The notes below the pieces were generated by a model. That model ran no database searches. It saw only the letters and a program-made list of their open reading frames with translations, and was not told where the DNA came from. A DNA stretch of 64,000 bases from Nitrospira sp. GTDB taxonomy: Bacteria > Nitrospirota > Thermodesulfovibrionia > UBA6902. Numbering within the stretch: position 1 is the stretch's first letter; every line of letters starts with the position of its first letter. Below are positions 63,793 through 64,000 of the stretch, in pieces. A program made the position numbers and the translations under genes. Location: the NCBI GenBank assembly GCA_016784355.1, contig JADHUV010000013.1, positions 1-64,000 of the forward strand. Reading direction: 5' to 3'.

Positions 63793-64000
63793 CAGGTTTT
63801 TCCGCTCCGCGATCCCTGTCAAATTCAAGCATACCGAGGTGACTTTCTATAAGTCTGCGCAACTCCTCTTTGAAATGGCGGCGTACACCTTTAAGGTCGG
63901 TTATGTCTTCATGAATCTTCACGACCTTTGTATGGGCATCCCGGATCATGATCTCGGCTTCCATTTCAGCTTCTTTTTTCAGGAGGTCGGCATCCTTTTT
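63782..64000 (-). CDS. DivIVA-like cell division protein, C-terminal part
   Basis: Only the last 72 codons are in the window; the gene continues past 64000. The visible part is a charged helix ending in VRRHFKEELRRLIESHLGML, which matches the end of the DivIVA coiled coil. The internal ATG at 63964 is not the start, because the frame stays open to the window edge. It overlaps hisS by 11 nt and leads the hisS-mobA-tatA-alr transcript. Confidence 0.75.
   Translation of the reverse strand, partial: KKDADLLKKEAEMEAEIMIRDAHTKVVKIHEDITDLKGVRRHFKEELRRLIESHLGMLEFDRDRGAEKPDET

Overview
The window is a compact chromosomal stretch (roughly 45-48% GC by eye) of a Gram-negative, diderm bacterium. It carries a PilMNOPQ type IV pilus alignment and secretin operon, Tat export, an MsbA-type lipid A flippase with an LPS/glycan glycosyltransferase cluster, c-type cytochromes and a tripartite RND efflux pump. 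The combination of a fused AroK-AroB, LL-diaminopimelate aminotransferase, a pyruvoyl arginine decarboxylase with agmatinase, and a HisRS with a Cys-rich insert suggests Nitrospirota or a deltaproteobacterial relative. That placement is inference; no 16S gene is present.

Layout: 1-349 holds inverted repeats. 350-4126 is an information-processing block (tadA, two tRNA-Ser genes, SRP RNA, dnaX, ybaB, recR). 4448-5632 is an Acr3 arsenite exporter. 5636-8463 (minus) is aroC-aroKB. 8566-13142 (minus) is pilMNOPQ with a terminator. 13453-16232 (minus) is the TrkA/TrkH potassium uptake pair. 16485-18692 has two small Cys-rich proteins and tatA-tatC. 18863-23947 is dapA, a probable 6S RNA, rarA, rny and ymdB. 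23995-28488 (minus) is HU, a RodZ-like protein, a PilF-like TPR lipoprotein, a DUF72 protein with a histone-H1-like tail, and mnmA. 28602-33181 is dapL, an acyltransferase, pgi and folK.

33182-46184 is a copper/silver resistance island: a Met-rich di-haem cytochrome, a CopA-type multicopper oxidase carrying an apparent C-terminal CopB-like barrel, a SHOCT protein, a CopZ-like chaperone, a thioredoxin-fold protein, a mono-haem cytochrome, a YtkA-like protein, CusCBA and a DUF3240/PII-like protein. Direct repeats with 11-bp periodicity (TTCAYA-N5-TTCAMA) recur in its intergenic regions and look like binding sites for one OmpR-family regulator. The most notable gene is the TlpA/ResA-like thioredoxin at 37523-38086 (minus): it has a single in-frame UGA exactly where the first cysteine of the CXXC motif belongs, followed by a SECIS-like hairpin. 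I read it as a selenoprotein with a Sec-Gly-Trp-Cys active site.

46236-48387 holds hisH and a putrescine module (pyruvoyl arginine decarboxylase, agmatinase). 48401-57609 is an envelope glycan cluster (five glycosyltransferases, a methyltransferase, MsbA, a sugar epimerase). 57621-60606 holds a thioesterase and a PocR-GAF-GGDEF diguanylate cyclase behind a strong promoter and a long leader. 60597-64000 (minus) is divIVA-like (partial), hisS, mobA, a second tatA and alr. Genes are tightly packed, with many 4-nt stop/start overlaps and convergent genes that abut or overlap.
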